DNA of 32,845 nucleotides from Phycisphaerales bacterium (GTDB taxonomy: Bacteria > Planctomycetota > Phycisphaerae > Phycisphaerales > UBA1924): positions 1-32,845 of the forward strand of contig JAIEOW010000134.1 in NCBI GenBank assembly GCA_019750095.1, given 5' to 3'. The notes beneath the pieces were generated by a model that worked only from the letters and a program-made list of their open reading frames with translations, did no database searches and had not been told where the DNA came from. Position 1 is the first letter of the stretch; every line of letters starts with the position of its first letter. Below, piece after piece: positions 1 through 7,457 of this stretch. A program made the translations under genes and the position numbers.

Positions 1-36
1 CTCCATGCGGCCCACGCGGACCCACATCCGGTACGA

Positions 37-1194
37 TCATTCACGCGCCGCGGTTGCGCGATTGTTCAGAGATTCCAGTTGATAGGTTGCGCTCGCGGGG
101 CGCGCGTGAACGGGCTCGCCGCGGAGAAAGCGGTCGATGTCGGCGGCGAGCTCGGCGGCGGACTGATACCTGCGGGCGATGTCCTTCTCGAGCGCGCGGG
201 CGACGATGGCGTCGAGATCGCCCGCGAGCGAGCGATCAACGGTGCGCATCGAGGGCGGATCTTGCTCGATGACGATGCGCATCGCCTCGGGCACGGTGCG
301 GCCTGAGAGCGTGAGCGGGAGGCGGCCCGTGAGTAGTTCATAGGCGATCGCGCCGAGGGCGTAGACGTCGCAGCGGGCATCGATCTTTTCGTTGTCGCCG
401 GCGGCCTGTTCGGGGCTCATGTAGGCGAGGGTGCCGACGATCTGGCCGGTGTGGGTGCGGAGGGTGTTGGAGGGTTCATCGGACCCGGTGACCCGGGCGA
501 TGCCGAAGTCGAGGACTTTGGGCTGGCCCAGACGGTCGGTGTCGAGGGTTGGGGGCTCGACGAGGATGTTGCCGGGCTTGAGGTCGCGATGGATGAAGCC
601 CCGGCCGTGGGCGTATTGCACGGCTTCGCAGAGTCGGACGATGAGCTTGAGTCGCTCTTCGCGAGAGAGCGAGCGTTGGTCGCAATGGGCTTTGAGATCA
701 GGGCCGGAGACGAACTCCATGGCGAAGTAGGGTTGATCGCGGCCGTCGAGGTTGACCATGCCGGCCTGGTAGATCTGGGCGATGCCGGGGTGTTTGAGCT
801 GACCCAGGACTTCGGCTTCGCGTGCGAAGCGCTTGATGCCGCTGGGGGTCATGGCGTCCCAGCGCATGACCTTGAGTGCGACGGTGCGGCGTGGGGTTTT
901 TTGGATGGCTTGATAGACGACGCCCATGCCGCCGCGGCCAAGCTCGCGTTCGATCTGGAATCCGGCGATGTCTTTGGGCGGGCCGATGTCGGGCATCGGG
1001 ACGGCCTGGGCGGCGAGGACGCCGCGGGTGCCGGTGTCGAGCTCGTGGAGGAGGGCTTCGACTTCACGCTGGAGCGCGTCGTCGCCTGCGCAGCGCGATT
1101 GGATGTAGTCGCTTCGCGCCTGGCCGGAGAGATCGGCGGCGTGGTGGAAGATGTCTTCGAGCAGGGCGCGACGTTCCCGGTTGGGGGTGGTCAC
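37..1194 (-). CDS. Soluble serine/threonine protein kinase coupled to an ECF sigma factor
   Basis: Predicted cytoplasmic Hanks-type kinase of 385 residues. The start is taken as GTG at 1194 because it forms a GTGA overlap with the stop of the upstream sigma factor gene; an ATG at 1272 would bury 26 extra residues in that gene. Residues 1-60 are the helical leader common in planctomycete kinases. The kinase domain runs from about 79 to 360: glycine loop GRGGMGVVY (86-94), VALK lysine 108, HRDLKPGN (202-209), DFG (229-231) and SPEQ. The chain ends about 20 residues after the domain, at the position where related kinases enter a transmembrane helix, so there is no membrane anchor and no TPR or sensor domain. 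Kinase genes next to ECF sigma genes are a known planctomycete arrangement; that the kinase controls this sigma factor is inference. Confidence 0.93.
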   Translation of the reverse strand: MTTPNRERRALLEDIFHHAADLSGQARSDYIQSRCAGDDALQREVEALLHELDTGTRGVLAAQAVPMPDIGPPKDIAGFQIERELGRGGMGVVYQAIQKTPRRTVALKVMRWDAMTPSGIKRFAREAEVLGQLKHPGIAQIYQAGMVNLDGRDQPYFAMEFVSGPDLKAHCDQRSLSREERLKLIVRLCEAVQYAHGRGFIHRDLKPGNILVEPPTLDTDRLGQPKVLDFGIARVTGSDEPSNTLRTHTGQIVGTLAYMSPEQAAGDNEKIDARCDVYALGAIAYELLTGRLPLTLSGRTVPEAMRIVIEQDPPSMRTVDRSLAGDLDAIVARALEKDIARRYQSAAELAADIDRFLRGEPVHARPASATYQLESLNNRATAARE

Positions 1195-1823
1195 GTCGGG
1201 GCCTCCGGGGTGAGGCCGCCGGCGTTGCGCTCGCGGAGCTTGCTCTGGAGCCATGAGCGCGCAAAGCGCCACTCGCGTTCGACGGTGGAGAGCGAGATGT
1301 TGAGCGCGAGGGCGACTTGTTCGCTGGTGAGCCCGGCGAAGAAGCGGAGCATGACGACCTCGGCCTTGCGCGGGTCATCCTGTTCGAGTTCACGCAGCAC
1401 CTGGTCGAGGGCGAGCATGTCCTCGGCGGGGACGGAGAACTGGACATCTTGCTGGGCGGGGTTGGGCGGGGCGATGGGGTGGGCGTCGTCGATATCGACG
1501 CGTTTGCGGCCGCCGCCGTGCTTGATGGCACCCTTGCGGCGGGCCTGCTCGACGAGGATGTCGCGCATGGCCCGGGCGGCGGCGCCGAAGAAGTGGCCGC
1601 GGTGGTCCCAGCCCTGGTTGTTGTCGGCGACGCGGAGATAGGCCTCGTGGACGAGGGCGGTGGGCTGGAGGGTGTTGCCCGGGGGCGTGCGAGCGAGGCG
1701 GGCCTCGGCGAGTTTGCGGAGTTCGGCGTAGACGAGGGGGAGGAGCTCGGCGGAGTGCTTCTGGTCGCCGCGGGCAGCGGCGTTGAGGGCGTGGGTGAGT
1801 TTGTGGTCGAGGTCTTCGGTCAT
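1191..1823 (-). CDS. ECF-family RNA polymerase sigma factor (Sig-70 X6/ECF-STK type)
   Basis: 210-residue group 4 sigma factor. Sigma region 2 lies at about 25-95 (LPLVYAELRKLAEARLAR, then TALVHEAYLRVAD and HFFGAAARAMRDILVEQARRK), and region 4 at about 138-198 (VVMLRFFAGLTSEQVA, then STVEREWRFARSWL, the DNA-binding helix-turn-helix). The ALVHEAYLR and FFGAAARAMR signatures place it in the ECF subfamily common in planctomycetes, acidobacteria and myxobacteria that is usually encoded next to Ser/Thr kinases. Its TGA stop overlaps the GTG start of the kinase gene by the GTGA arrangement, implying translational coupling. No anti-sigma gene is visible nearby. No strong Shine-Dalgarno sequence precedes the ATG at 1823. 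Target promoters are not identifiable. Confidence 0.95.
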   Translation of the reverse strand: MTEDLDHKLTHALNAAARGDQKHSAELLPLVYAELRKLAEARLARTPPGNTLQPTALVHEAYLRVADNNQGWDHRGHFFGAAARAMRDILVEQARRKGAIKHGGGRKRVDIDDAHPIAPPNPAQQDVQFSVPAEDMLALDQVLRELEQDDPRKAEVVMLRFFAGLTSEQVALALNISLSTVEREWRFARSWLQSKLRERNAGGLTPEAPT

Positions 1824-1972
1824 TGGATGTCTGTGAGCGTGCCGAAGCGGACGGTGAGATCGTAAACCGATGCTACGAGTTTAGGTATCGGCGTTCGCCC
1901 ACAGCCAGACGCACCGCGAGCGTGCTCGTTGGGTCGCTTCGCATTCGCGGAGGGGCCGAGCCCCACAACCAC

Positions 1973-2404
1973 TCAACGACCATAGCGGGGCATGAGACAG
2001 GCGGTGGCGACAACGAGGATTTGAACGGTTGAGATCAGGCAGGCCAACTTGAAAGATCGGCGGTGACAAGCGTTGACGATGAGCCAACTGGGCAACCAGA
2101 CGACGGCAACGCAGATCGCGGCTCGTTCGGCGACAGCTCCAAAGCTGAGGCCGCGGGGCAAGGCCCACCACGGGTAAATAAACGCGGTGCACATGCTCAG
2201 TAGAAGCACAACGGCTGCTGTGAAGTATGCAAAGCAAAGAAGCCGCAGCCAAGGTGGGAGGGCTGGGACACAAGCGCGAGCGATGCTCTGGGCGATTGGC
2301 GATGAACACTCGGGGCAGACGCCGCGCTCGTTGAGGCCGCGAAGGTCGTAGCGACAGCTGAGACAAGGAAGGGGGCGATCCGGTTGGGTTGGCACGGCAG
2401 GCAC
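1973..2404 (-). CDS. Small membrane protein with N-terminal zinc ribbon (paralogue of 3256-3693)
   Basis: Protein of about 143 residues of unknown function. An N-terminal zinc ribbon (CLSCRYDLRGLNERGVCPEC, two CxxC pairs) is followed by about four hydrophobic segments (roughly WLRLLCFAYFTAAVVLLLSM, AAICVAVVWLPSWLIV and ISTVQILVVATACL). It aligns along its whole length with the 145-residue product of 3256-3693, including GLNERGVCPECSSP, PWLRLL and the R-A-A motif before the third helix. The start is a GTG at 2404, 11 nt after the stop of the upstream gene; a GTG at 2395 matches the paralogue's start even better. The reading frame stays open upstream, but that part overlaps the neighbouring gene and looks non-coding. 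It is the last gene of an A-B-A run with 2416 and 3256. Confidence 0.8.
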   Translation of the reverse strand: MPAVPTQPDRPLPCLSCRYDLRGLNERGVCPECSSPIAQSIARACVPALPPWLRLLCFAYFTAAVVLLLSMCTAFIYPWWALPRGLSFGAVAERAAICVAVVWLPSWLIVNACHRRSFKLACLISTVQILVVATACLMPRYGR

Positions 2405-2415
2405 ATTGGACTCGC

Positions 2416-3183
2416 TTAAACATCTCTTCGTGAGTCGGCCGCGACTGTTCCGACAATCGTCTCGGATTGACGCGACGGACGGCCGCACTCGGGGCAAGGT
2501 TTGCCCCCCTGAGTTGCGGAAAGGTCGTAGCCGCAGTGGGGGCAGAGGCCTTTGCGGCGGAGCGCCCATCGCAAGTAGTTGTGAAGACCGATCGTGAGAA
2601 CGCCAATAGCCACGGAGAAGACCACTGTGTTTGCGATGAGCCCGTGCCAGAGCACCCGGGAGGGAAGGAACCTGTCGCTGATGCCGATTCGCGCCGCGCT
2701 TATGGCTCCATAGCCATGGCGAGTCCATGGCGGCGTTTGCGGGAAGCCGGTGTTTGCGATCGTGCCGTACCACAACGAACGGAACGGCCAGCCGTAGAGA
2801 TTGGCTCTGATCCACTTGTTGGATCCGGTTTCCGGGACTCTGTGCGGAAGCCAGGATCGAAACATGAACCAGTCGATTTCGGGCGATAGGTCTGGCGAAG
2901 CAATTAGTGGGAAGTTTGGTCGCTCGGTCTGCGGCATGGTCATTACTGCGAGCGATGTCATGCCCACACGGCGTTGCTCGTCGAACTCCCATGTGTTTCC
3001 AGTGAAGGTCTCGGTACCGAGTTGGAACGGTTCGTCGATGTATGCGATGGCCTGGAAACGAAACGACTTGACCGGCGGATACACCAGAGCAAGAGCTAGG
3101 GGCGTGATGATCGCGGTTGCAAAGCCGAGAATCAGAAACACCGCCCCGAGGACGGCGAATCGGAATGCGCGACGGAGCGTCAT
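2416..3183 (-). CDS. Membrane protein with C-terminal zinc ribbon (type B paralogue)
   Basis: About 255 residues, function unknown. An N-terminal signal anchor (FAVLGAVFLILGFATAII) precedes an extracytoplasmic domain carrying a GWPFRSLW motif, then a second membrane helix (about NTVVFSVAIGVLTIGL) and a C-terminal zinc ribbon (CPHCGYDLSATQGGKPCPEC). The same layout occurs in 4465-5172 and 5245-6021. The ATG at 3183 is chosen because the paralogue at 5172 starts directly before its hydrophobic helix. An ATG at 3255 lies immediately after the TGA of the upstream gene (TGAATG) and could give coupled translation with a 24-residue hydrophilic extension, so the start is uncertain. It sits between two small type A zinc-ribbon paralogues, and the three probably form one transcript. 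Confidence 0.82.
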   Translation of the reverse strand: MTLRRAFRFAVLGAVFLILGFATAIITPLALALVYPPVKSFRFQAIAYIDEPFQLGTETFTGNTWEFDEQRRVGMTSLAVMTMPQTERPNFPLIASPDLSPEIDWFMFRSWLPHRVPETGSNKWIRANLYGWPFRSLWYGTIANTGFPQTPPWTRHGYGAISAARIGISDRFLPSRVLWHGLIANTVVFSVAIGVLTIGLHNYLRWALRRKGLCPHCGYDLSATQGGKPCPECGRPSRQSETIVGTVAADSRRDV

Positions 3184-3255
3184 GCAGGCATGGTACCGAT
3201 CGGAGCGCGTTCGGGTGCGTCTATCGGCGCCTTGTTCGCGTGTGTGTGATTGCAT

Positions 3256-3693
3256 TCATCGAGCTATCCCGCTGGCGGGCTGGAGAAGTGCCGCGACGAT
3301 AACAAGACACTGGGTAACTCCGATCGTGATTCCCAGCCATCGGGACTTGTCTTCTATGGCGAGGATAACAATCCACCCAAGCAACCAAGTGATCAGGAGA
3401 CCGACCGCTGCTCGATCGGCGAGTGCGGCGAAGTTCAGCCCGCGGTTCGTTGCCGACCAGGGAACGATGTACCAGGTCAACATGCCGACGGTGAAGACGG
3501 CGACCGACGTGAAGTACGCGATCGCCAGCAAGCGCAGCCACGGCGGTGCTACTGGATGATGCGATGCCGCGACACTCTGGGCGACTGGCGATGAACACTC
3601 GGGGCAGACGCCGCGCTCGTTGAGGCCGGTGAGGTCATAGCGGCAGGAAACGCAGAGGATCAGCGGATCGGGTTGTGTGCGATTGGTTGGCAC
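3256..3693 (-). CDS. Small membrane protein with N-terminal zinc ribbon (type A paralogue)
   Basis: 145 residues, unknown function. The N-terminal zinc ribbon (CVSCRYDLTGLNERGVCPEC) is followed by about four hydrophobic helices (WLRLLAIAYFTSVAVFTVGM, AAVGLLITWLLGWIVILAI, ITIGVTQCLVIVAALLQP). Start is GTG at 3693 with a GAGG Shine-Dalgarno about 7 nt upstream. The protein is full-length paralogous to 1973-2404; the shared ERGVCPECSSPxAQS block suggests a recent duplication around the intervening type B gene. CPxCxYDLxGL ribbons occur widely as small planctomycete membrane proteins of unknown role. Metal binding is inferred from the four cysteines. Confidence 0.85.
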   Translation of the reverse strand: MPTNRTQPDPLILCVSCRYDLTGLNERGVCPECSSPVAQSVAASHHPVAPPWLRLLAIAYFTSVAVFTVGMLTWYIVPWSATNRGLNFAALADRAAVGLLITWLLGWIVILAIEDKSRWLGITIGVTQCLVIVAALLQPASGIAR

Positions 3694-3777
3694 GCGGGCC
3701 TCGGCTGTTGAACTGTTCGTGTGCGCCGCGGGAGGGTTTCGTGCTGATGGCGTGATTCCTGTGTGCTGAGCGTCGAG

Positions 3778-3805
3778 GGTGCCTGGGCTTGCGCCCAGGC
3801 CTCGG
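3778..3805. repeat. Single copy of GGGCGCAAGCCC palindrome family
   Basis: A near-perfect hairpin (GCCTGGGC, loop TTGC, GCCCAGGC) in the spacer between two minus-strand genes. Read on the minus strand it is CCGAGGC, then CTGGGCGCAAGCCCAG, then GCACC, matching both arms of the inverted pair at 25526-25639 in the flanking AGGC and GCA as well as in the GCGCAAGC core. Confidence 0.6.
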
Positions 3806-3846
3806 ATTGAGTGGGTATGCGGTGTGGGTTTTGGTGCGGCTGCGTG

Positions 3847-4383
3847 TTACTTTGGCCAGAGCCACGCGAAGATGGCACCGGCGATCAGGCCGTAGACGAT
3901 GCCGTCGACGAAGTTCAGGATCATTGCGCGGCGTGCGTTTTGGAACCAGACGTCGCACACGACGCCGCCGAAGGCGAAGCCCAGCACGCCGGCGGTGCCC
4001 ATGACTTGCATGACCTTGGCAAACTCGGCGCCTTTGGGGAGCGCGGCGTGACCCAGATAGGCCATGACCGCGGCCGTCAGCAGGAACCACGCCACGCTGA
4101 AGAGCATGGGCTTGGCCATGTTCAGGGGTGCCCAGACGCGGAGCAGCCCGATCGGCCCCTGGGGCGGGGTTTTCTTCATGGTTTTGAAGTCGGGATAGCC
4201 GTAGACGCCGGGGGCTACGGCGTGCGACTTGAGGAGCGCGACCATGGCGTTTTCGGCGTCGGGGGCGAGGGTTTTCAAGTCTTTGGCGTGATGGTTCAGG
4301 AGCATCCACCCCAGCGCGCTGGCGAACCAGACGGCGACTCCAGAGGCCACGATCGGCAGCCACAGATCGATGATGAACGCCAT
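3847..4383 (-). CDS. Conserved four-helix integral membrane protein of unknown function
   Basis: 178 residues. The ATG at 4383 is preceded by AGGAGT at a 6-nt spacing, which decides it over an in-frame start 24 codons upstream. Four predicted membrane helices: about 5-27 (WLPIVASGVAVWFASALGW), about 97-118 (PMLFSVAWFLLTAAVMAYL), about 130-150 (MGTAGVLGFAFGGVVCDVWF) and the C-terminus (IVYGLIAGAIFAWLWP). The order of an N-terminal WLPI helix, a PxGVYxxP segment, an MAKPM motif and a final WLWP resembles a family of about 180-residue hypothetical membrane proteins I know from Acidobacteria and Gemmatimonadetes. It has no cysteine ribbon and is unrelated to the flanking zinc-ribbon genes. No biochemical function is assigned. 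Confidence 0.88.
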   Translation of the reverse strand: MAFIIDLWLPIVASGVAVWFASALGWMLLNHHAKDLKTLAPDAENAMVALLKSHAVAPGVYGYPDFKTMKKTPPQGPIGLLRVWAPLNMAKPMLFSVAWFLLTAAVMAYLGHAALPKGAEFAKVMQVMGTAGVLGFAFGGVVCDVWFQNARRAMILNFVDGIVYGLIAGAIFAWLWPK

Positions 4384-4464
4384 GAGCGACTCCTGCGAAG
4401 CGTGCCCCGCCTCCGGCGATGCTGAGAGTGTGACGGGGATGGGGGCGTGGTGCAAGTTTGGCGG

Positions 4465-5172
4465 TTATGGCCGGCCGCATTCGGGGCAGGGGGAGTTGGG
4501 TGGGGTGTGGCGGAGGTCGTAGCGGCAGTGGGGGCAGAGGCCTTTGCGGCGGCGGATCAAGCGGGTGGTGATCGCCATGCACTGCCAGAGGGCGAACCAG
4601 ATGAGTGAGAAGAATGCGATGTTGAGTGTGAGTGGCCGCCAGACGGGGTGCATTGGTGGCGGATTTGGAGTGGCTGGGCCGAAGATGTTGGGCAGACGGA
4701 TCTCTGTGTGTGGCGACGGGTTAAGGCCGAACTGAGACTCGCGATGGTCGAGGCAGATGAGCGGCCAGCCGGCGCCGATGGTTCGAATGAGCATCGAATC
4801 GGTCGTCACCGGCCACACGGCCCATTGATCGCCCCCGAGCATGCCGGGTGCGACGCGGCGCGGATCCGATGGCCACGCGGCGGCGCGGAGGGCTCGTGCC
4901 GTGGAATCGTTCGACGATGATGTGTCGGTTGGGTGTTCGTGCGAGAAGATCGTCACGGCGAGGCCGGTGCGCCGGTAGGTGATCAATCGGAAGACCACCG
5001 GACGGCCGTAGATCTCGCGTGGAGTGCTGCGCCAGAGTGCGGATGGTTCGGCGTTTGACATGCTGGCCCAGATGTTGCTCGCCGAGGCGTGGAGCACGAG
5101 CGCGATAGCGACGCCGCAGGCGGTGGCCGTGCCGAGGAGCAGTGCGAAGATGATCGAGGCGAGGCGGCGCAT
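4465..5172 (-). CDS. Membrane protein with C-terminal zinc ribbon (type B paralogue)
   Basis: 235 residues of unknown function. ATG at 5172 leads directly into a signal anchor (RRLASIIFALLLGTATACGVAI, no cleavage site evident). A roughly 150-residue extracytoplasmic segment contains a GAGWPL motif, corresponding to GWPFRSL in 2416 and GWPWRSL in 5245. A second helix (about NIAFFSLIWFALWQCMAI) precedes the C-terminal ribbon CPHCRYDLRHTPPNSPCPEC. The chain ends only a few residues after the last cysteine pair. The ribbon should be cytoplasmic if the first helix is N-in. The ribbon is nearly identical in protein and DNA to that of 5245-6021, indicating duplication or gene conversion. Confidence 0.85.
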   Translation of the reverse strand: MRRLASIIFALLLGTATACGVAIALVLHASASNIWASMSNAEPSALWRSTPREIYGRPVVFRLITYRRTGLAVTIFSHEHPTDTSSSNDSTARALRAAAWPSDPRRVAPGMLGGDQWAVWPVTTDSMLIRTIGAGWPLICLDHRESQFGLNPSPHTEIRLPNIFGPATPNPPPMHPVWRPLTLNIAFFSLIWFALWQCMAITTRLIRRRKGLCPHCRYDLRHTPPNSPCPECGRP

Positions 5173-5244
5173 GGGCCTTTGAGCGTGGCGCGGCGGGCTG
5201 GAAAGTGCGCAGGAGATGGGCAGAGACTTGGCAGTGCTACCGGG

Positions 5245-6021
5245 TCATTGTGGTGGCGATGCATCGGGAGTACTGAGTTTGTCGTTCGTTGCCGATGATC
5301 GTGATGAGAAGAAGGGCGTGCCGCATTCGGGGCAGGGGGAGTTGGGTGGCGTGTGTTGGAGGTCGTAGCGGCAGTGGGGGCAGACGCCGCGGCGGAGGCG
5401 ATAGCGCTGGCGGGTGAACGTGATGGCTTCTATCGCGAGCGCGAGCAAGAGGGTGAATACCAAGGCGTTGCCGATCAGCGGCCACCAGCGGGGGGCGTAC
5501 GGAATGAACGTCGGGGCGGACTGTCGAAATGGAAGATCGCACAGGACTGATGAACTCGGAGACATCATCACGACGGACTGCCACTGCCACATAGATCTCG
5601 GTGGCGGCAGATTCTCGTGTGCCAGCTTGTGGATGACTTCATCAATCAGTCCCGGTGCACGGGTCACCTCCGCTCGCCAGCCCGCGAGTGATCGCCACGG
5701 CCAGCCAGAATGGACCAGTTCGACATGGCCGTCTGGACTAGGAAATGAGAAGTTTGCGAAAGCGTGCGGATGCGCCTCAGCCGTTCGGTAGGGGAGATTC
5801 GGGAGAGAGTTCAGTCTCGATGCAAGGTCCACAACGTCCACGATGGAGTCGCTCTCGAACCGTGTCCAAAGCAGACTTCGATAGCACGCGGCCAACCGCG
5901 ATCTCCCGACGTATTGCATACCGACATCGACGCGGGCTCCGATAAGAGCAACTGCGATGGACAGGATCATGCCGACGAACGTTACGGCGAGAGATCGTTG
6001 AATGGTCCAGCCGCGGGGCAT
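5245..6021 (-). CDS. Membrane protein with C-terminal zinc ribbon (type B paralogue)
   Basis: About 258 residues, unknown function. ATG at 6021 is chosen over a GTG at 6057; neither has a convincing Shine-Dalgarno. A signal anchor (SLAVTFVGMILSIAVALIGA) is followed by an extracytoplasmic domain with the family motif SGWPWRSLAGW, a second helix (about PLIGNALVFTLLLALAIEAI) and a ribbon CPHCRYDLQHTPPNSPCPEC. Unlike 4465 it has a further 25-residue serine-rich tail. It lies just downstream of the terminator that ends the deoxyhypusine-synthase-like gene, so it needs its own promoter. No promoter could be assigned. Confidence 0.83.
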   Translation of the reverse strand: MPRGWTIQRSLAVTFVGMILSIAVALIGARVDVGMQYVGRSRLAACYRSLLWTRFESDSIVDVVDLASRLNSLPNLPYRTAEAHPHAFANFSFPSPDGHVELVHSGWPWRSLAGWRAEVTRAPGLIDEVIHKLAHENLPPPRSMWQWQSVVMMSPSSSVLCDLPFRQSAPTFIPYAPRWWPLIGNALVFTLLLALAIEAITFTRQRYRLRRGVCPHCRYDLQHTPPNSPCPECGTPFFSSRSSATNDKLSTPDASPPQ

Positions 6022-6060
6022 GCAGTGTGATACATCGGTTCTCTGAGATCGCTGCACTCA

Positions 6061-6093
6061 GCAAGAAAAACCGCGGGCCAAAAGCCCGCGGTT
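6061..6093 (-). terminator. Intrinsic terminator of the deoxyhypusine-synthase-like gene
   Basis: On the minus strand a perfect 10-bp stem (AACCGCGGGC / GCCCGCGGTT, 5-nt loop) runs straight into TTTTTCTTGC. It starts about 30 nt after the stop of 6125-7264 and is a textbook Rho-independent terminator. Confidence 0.9.
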
Positions 6094-6124
6094 CTCGTGA
6101 ACGGTCCTTGATGTTGCGATGCGC

Positions 6125-7264
6125 TTACCGCGCCCCAACCTTCTTCTTCCCGCTGTTAAACGTCGGCATTCCCTCACCCTTCTCATACAAATCCGCAAAC
6201 TTGAAGCCCTTGCGGCTCTTCCAGGTCTTGCGGTGGTAGGCGTCGCTGGCGAGGAGGGGGAAGAGGGCGGAGAGTTCGCCGAAGACCATTTGTTCGTGGA
6301 CGACGTCGACCTTGCCCCAGCTGCACGCCTCGCGGAGGGTGGAGCCGGAGAGGGCGCCGTCGCGGCTGTCGGCGACGGTCATCTGGATGGCGTACTTGTG
6401 CATGCCGATGTCGCCGCGGGCCTTGCCGCCCTTGCGCTCGTTGAGCAGTTCTGCGGCGACGACGATGTCCTGAGCGAAGTTCTTGGGAACGCCGCCGCCG
6501 AGCATGAGCAGGCCGGTGTCCTTGCAGGCGAGCTTGATGTCGGTCAGTTCGCGGAAATCCTTGCCGCTGTCGATGGCGACCTGGCCCTTGCCGGTCTCGA
6601 TGGCCTCGGTCTGCTGCAGGACGATGCCGAAGCCGGCGGAGCAGTCGCTGAACGCCGGAACAAAGATCGGGACGCGCTTCTGGTAGCAGGTCTTGACGAT
6701 GCTGGAGTTCTTGGCGAACTTGGGGTTGCTGGCGAGGTACGCGCCCATCGCTTCGATGAACTCGCGGCTGCTGTACGCGCCGGGGGCGAAGGCGTTGAAG
6801 ATCTCATACGTCGCGTGATCGCAGGCGCGGAGATCGTCCTCGTTGATGTAGGTGTCGTAGATGCGGTCGATCATCATGTCGCGCAGCGTGAGGTCATCGA
6901 CGGGCGGGGCTTCCGGAGAGCCGGGGGCGATGTAGTGCTTGAAGCCGAGGCCCTCGAAGAAGTCCTGATCGACGATGTTCGCCCCGGTGGAGACGATGGC
7001 GTCGATCATGTTGTTCTCGAGCAGTGTGATGATGGCGTCCTTCAGCCCCGCGCTGATCAGCGAACCGGCGAGGGTGAGGATGACGGCGCACTCCTTGTCC
7101 TTCAGCATCATGCTGTAGATGTCGGCGGCCTGCGCGAGCGTGCGGCTGGAATAGGCCATGTCGCGATAGCTGTCGATCACGCCTCGGGCGTCGAAGGACG
7201 TGATGTCAATGTGCTTGACGGGGCGGGAGAGGAGTTCTTTCTTGGTCATCTTGCCGTTTGCCAT
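6125..7264 (-). CDS. Deoxyhypusine synthase family protein
   Basis: 379-residue NAD-dependent enzyme of the deoxyhypusine synthase (DHS) fold. The start is the ATG at 7264, with GGAG 9 nt upstream; the frame is open further upstream but reads as non-coding. Family motifs seen: GSLISAGLKDAI (67-78), the STGAN NAD-binding segment (92-96), VPAFSDCSAGFG (202-213), GGGVPKNF (256-263) and SWGKV (315-319). Lys318 of SWGKV matches the catalytic lysine of the human enzyme (SWGKI), which carries the aminobutyl group from spermidine. Bacteria have no eIF5A, so true deoxyhypusine formation is unlikely; bacterial members have been linked to homospermidine or related polyamine synthesis, which is a plausible but unproven role. 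Monocistronic: divergent from the sigma gene and closed by a strong terminator. Confidence 0.93.
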   Translation of the reverse strand: MANGKMTKKELLSRPVKHIDITSFDARGVIDSYRDMAYSSRTLAQAADIYSMMLKDKECAVILTLAGSLISAGLKDAIITLLENNMIDAIVSTGANIVDQDFFEGLGFKHYIAPGSPEAPPVDDLTLRDMMIDRIYDTYINEDDLRACDHATYEIFNAFAPGAYSSREFIEAMGAYLASNPKFAKNSSIVKTCYQKRVPIFVPAFSDCSAGFGIVLQQTEAIETGKGQVAIDSGKDFRELTDIKLACKDTGLLMLGGGVPKNFAQDIVVAAELLNERKGGKARGDIGMHKYAIQMTVADSRDGALSGSTLREACSWGKVDVVHEQMVFGELSALFPLLASDAYHRKTWKSRKGFKFADLYEKGEGMPTFNSGKKKVGAR

Positions 7265-7283
7265 GGGAGCGATCTCCATCGGG

Positions 7284-7302
7284 CGCCACGCGGAGCGTGG
7301 CG
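7284..7302. repeat. Perfect 8-bp palindromic hairpin upstream of the DHS-like gene
   Basis: CGCCACGC, loop GGA, GCGTGGCG. It lies about 20 nt upstream of the start codon at 7264 and would fold in the mRNA leader just before the Shine-Dalgarno. It could be a leader hairpin or a stray unit of the palindromic repeats in this genome; no T-tract follows, so it is not a terminator. Confidence 0.45.
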
Positions 7303-7457
7303 GTATCCGGGAACAATGGCCAAGCCCCCCTGGCCGAGTGATTGGGTGTGAGCCGCTCCGGGGGTGGCGGGGCGGACCAGTCATGATATTCCGCGACCGC
7401 TCGGCGTGAATCCCGCGGGCAACGCCAAGGCCGCAGATTCCATAAACTCTTGAAGAC

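Noticed and set aside
1-110. Frameshift cutting off the C-terminal half of the first kinase
   Set aside because: Neither alternative frame continues into a transmembrane helix within the visible bases, so there is no evidence for a frameshift; the short form is reported as seen.
451-1641. 396-codon plus-strand open frame over the kinase and sigma genes
   Set aside because: Antisense shadow of two strongly supported genes; translation is rich in Gly/Glu/Val without domains, as expected from reading GC-rich codons backward.
3635-4582. 315-codon minus-strand frame across several genes
   Set aside because: Proline/arginine-rich out-of-frame translation of the zinc ribbon and four-helix membrane protein genes in the same strand.
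6119-7351. 410-codon plus-strand open frame opposite the DHS-like gene
   Set aside because: Antisense to a gene with a complete set of family motifs, Shine-Dalgarno and terminator.
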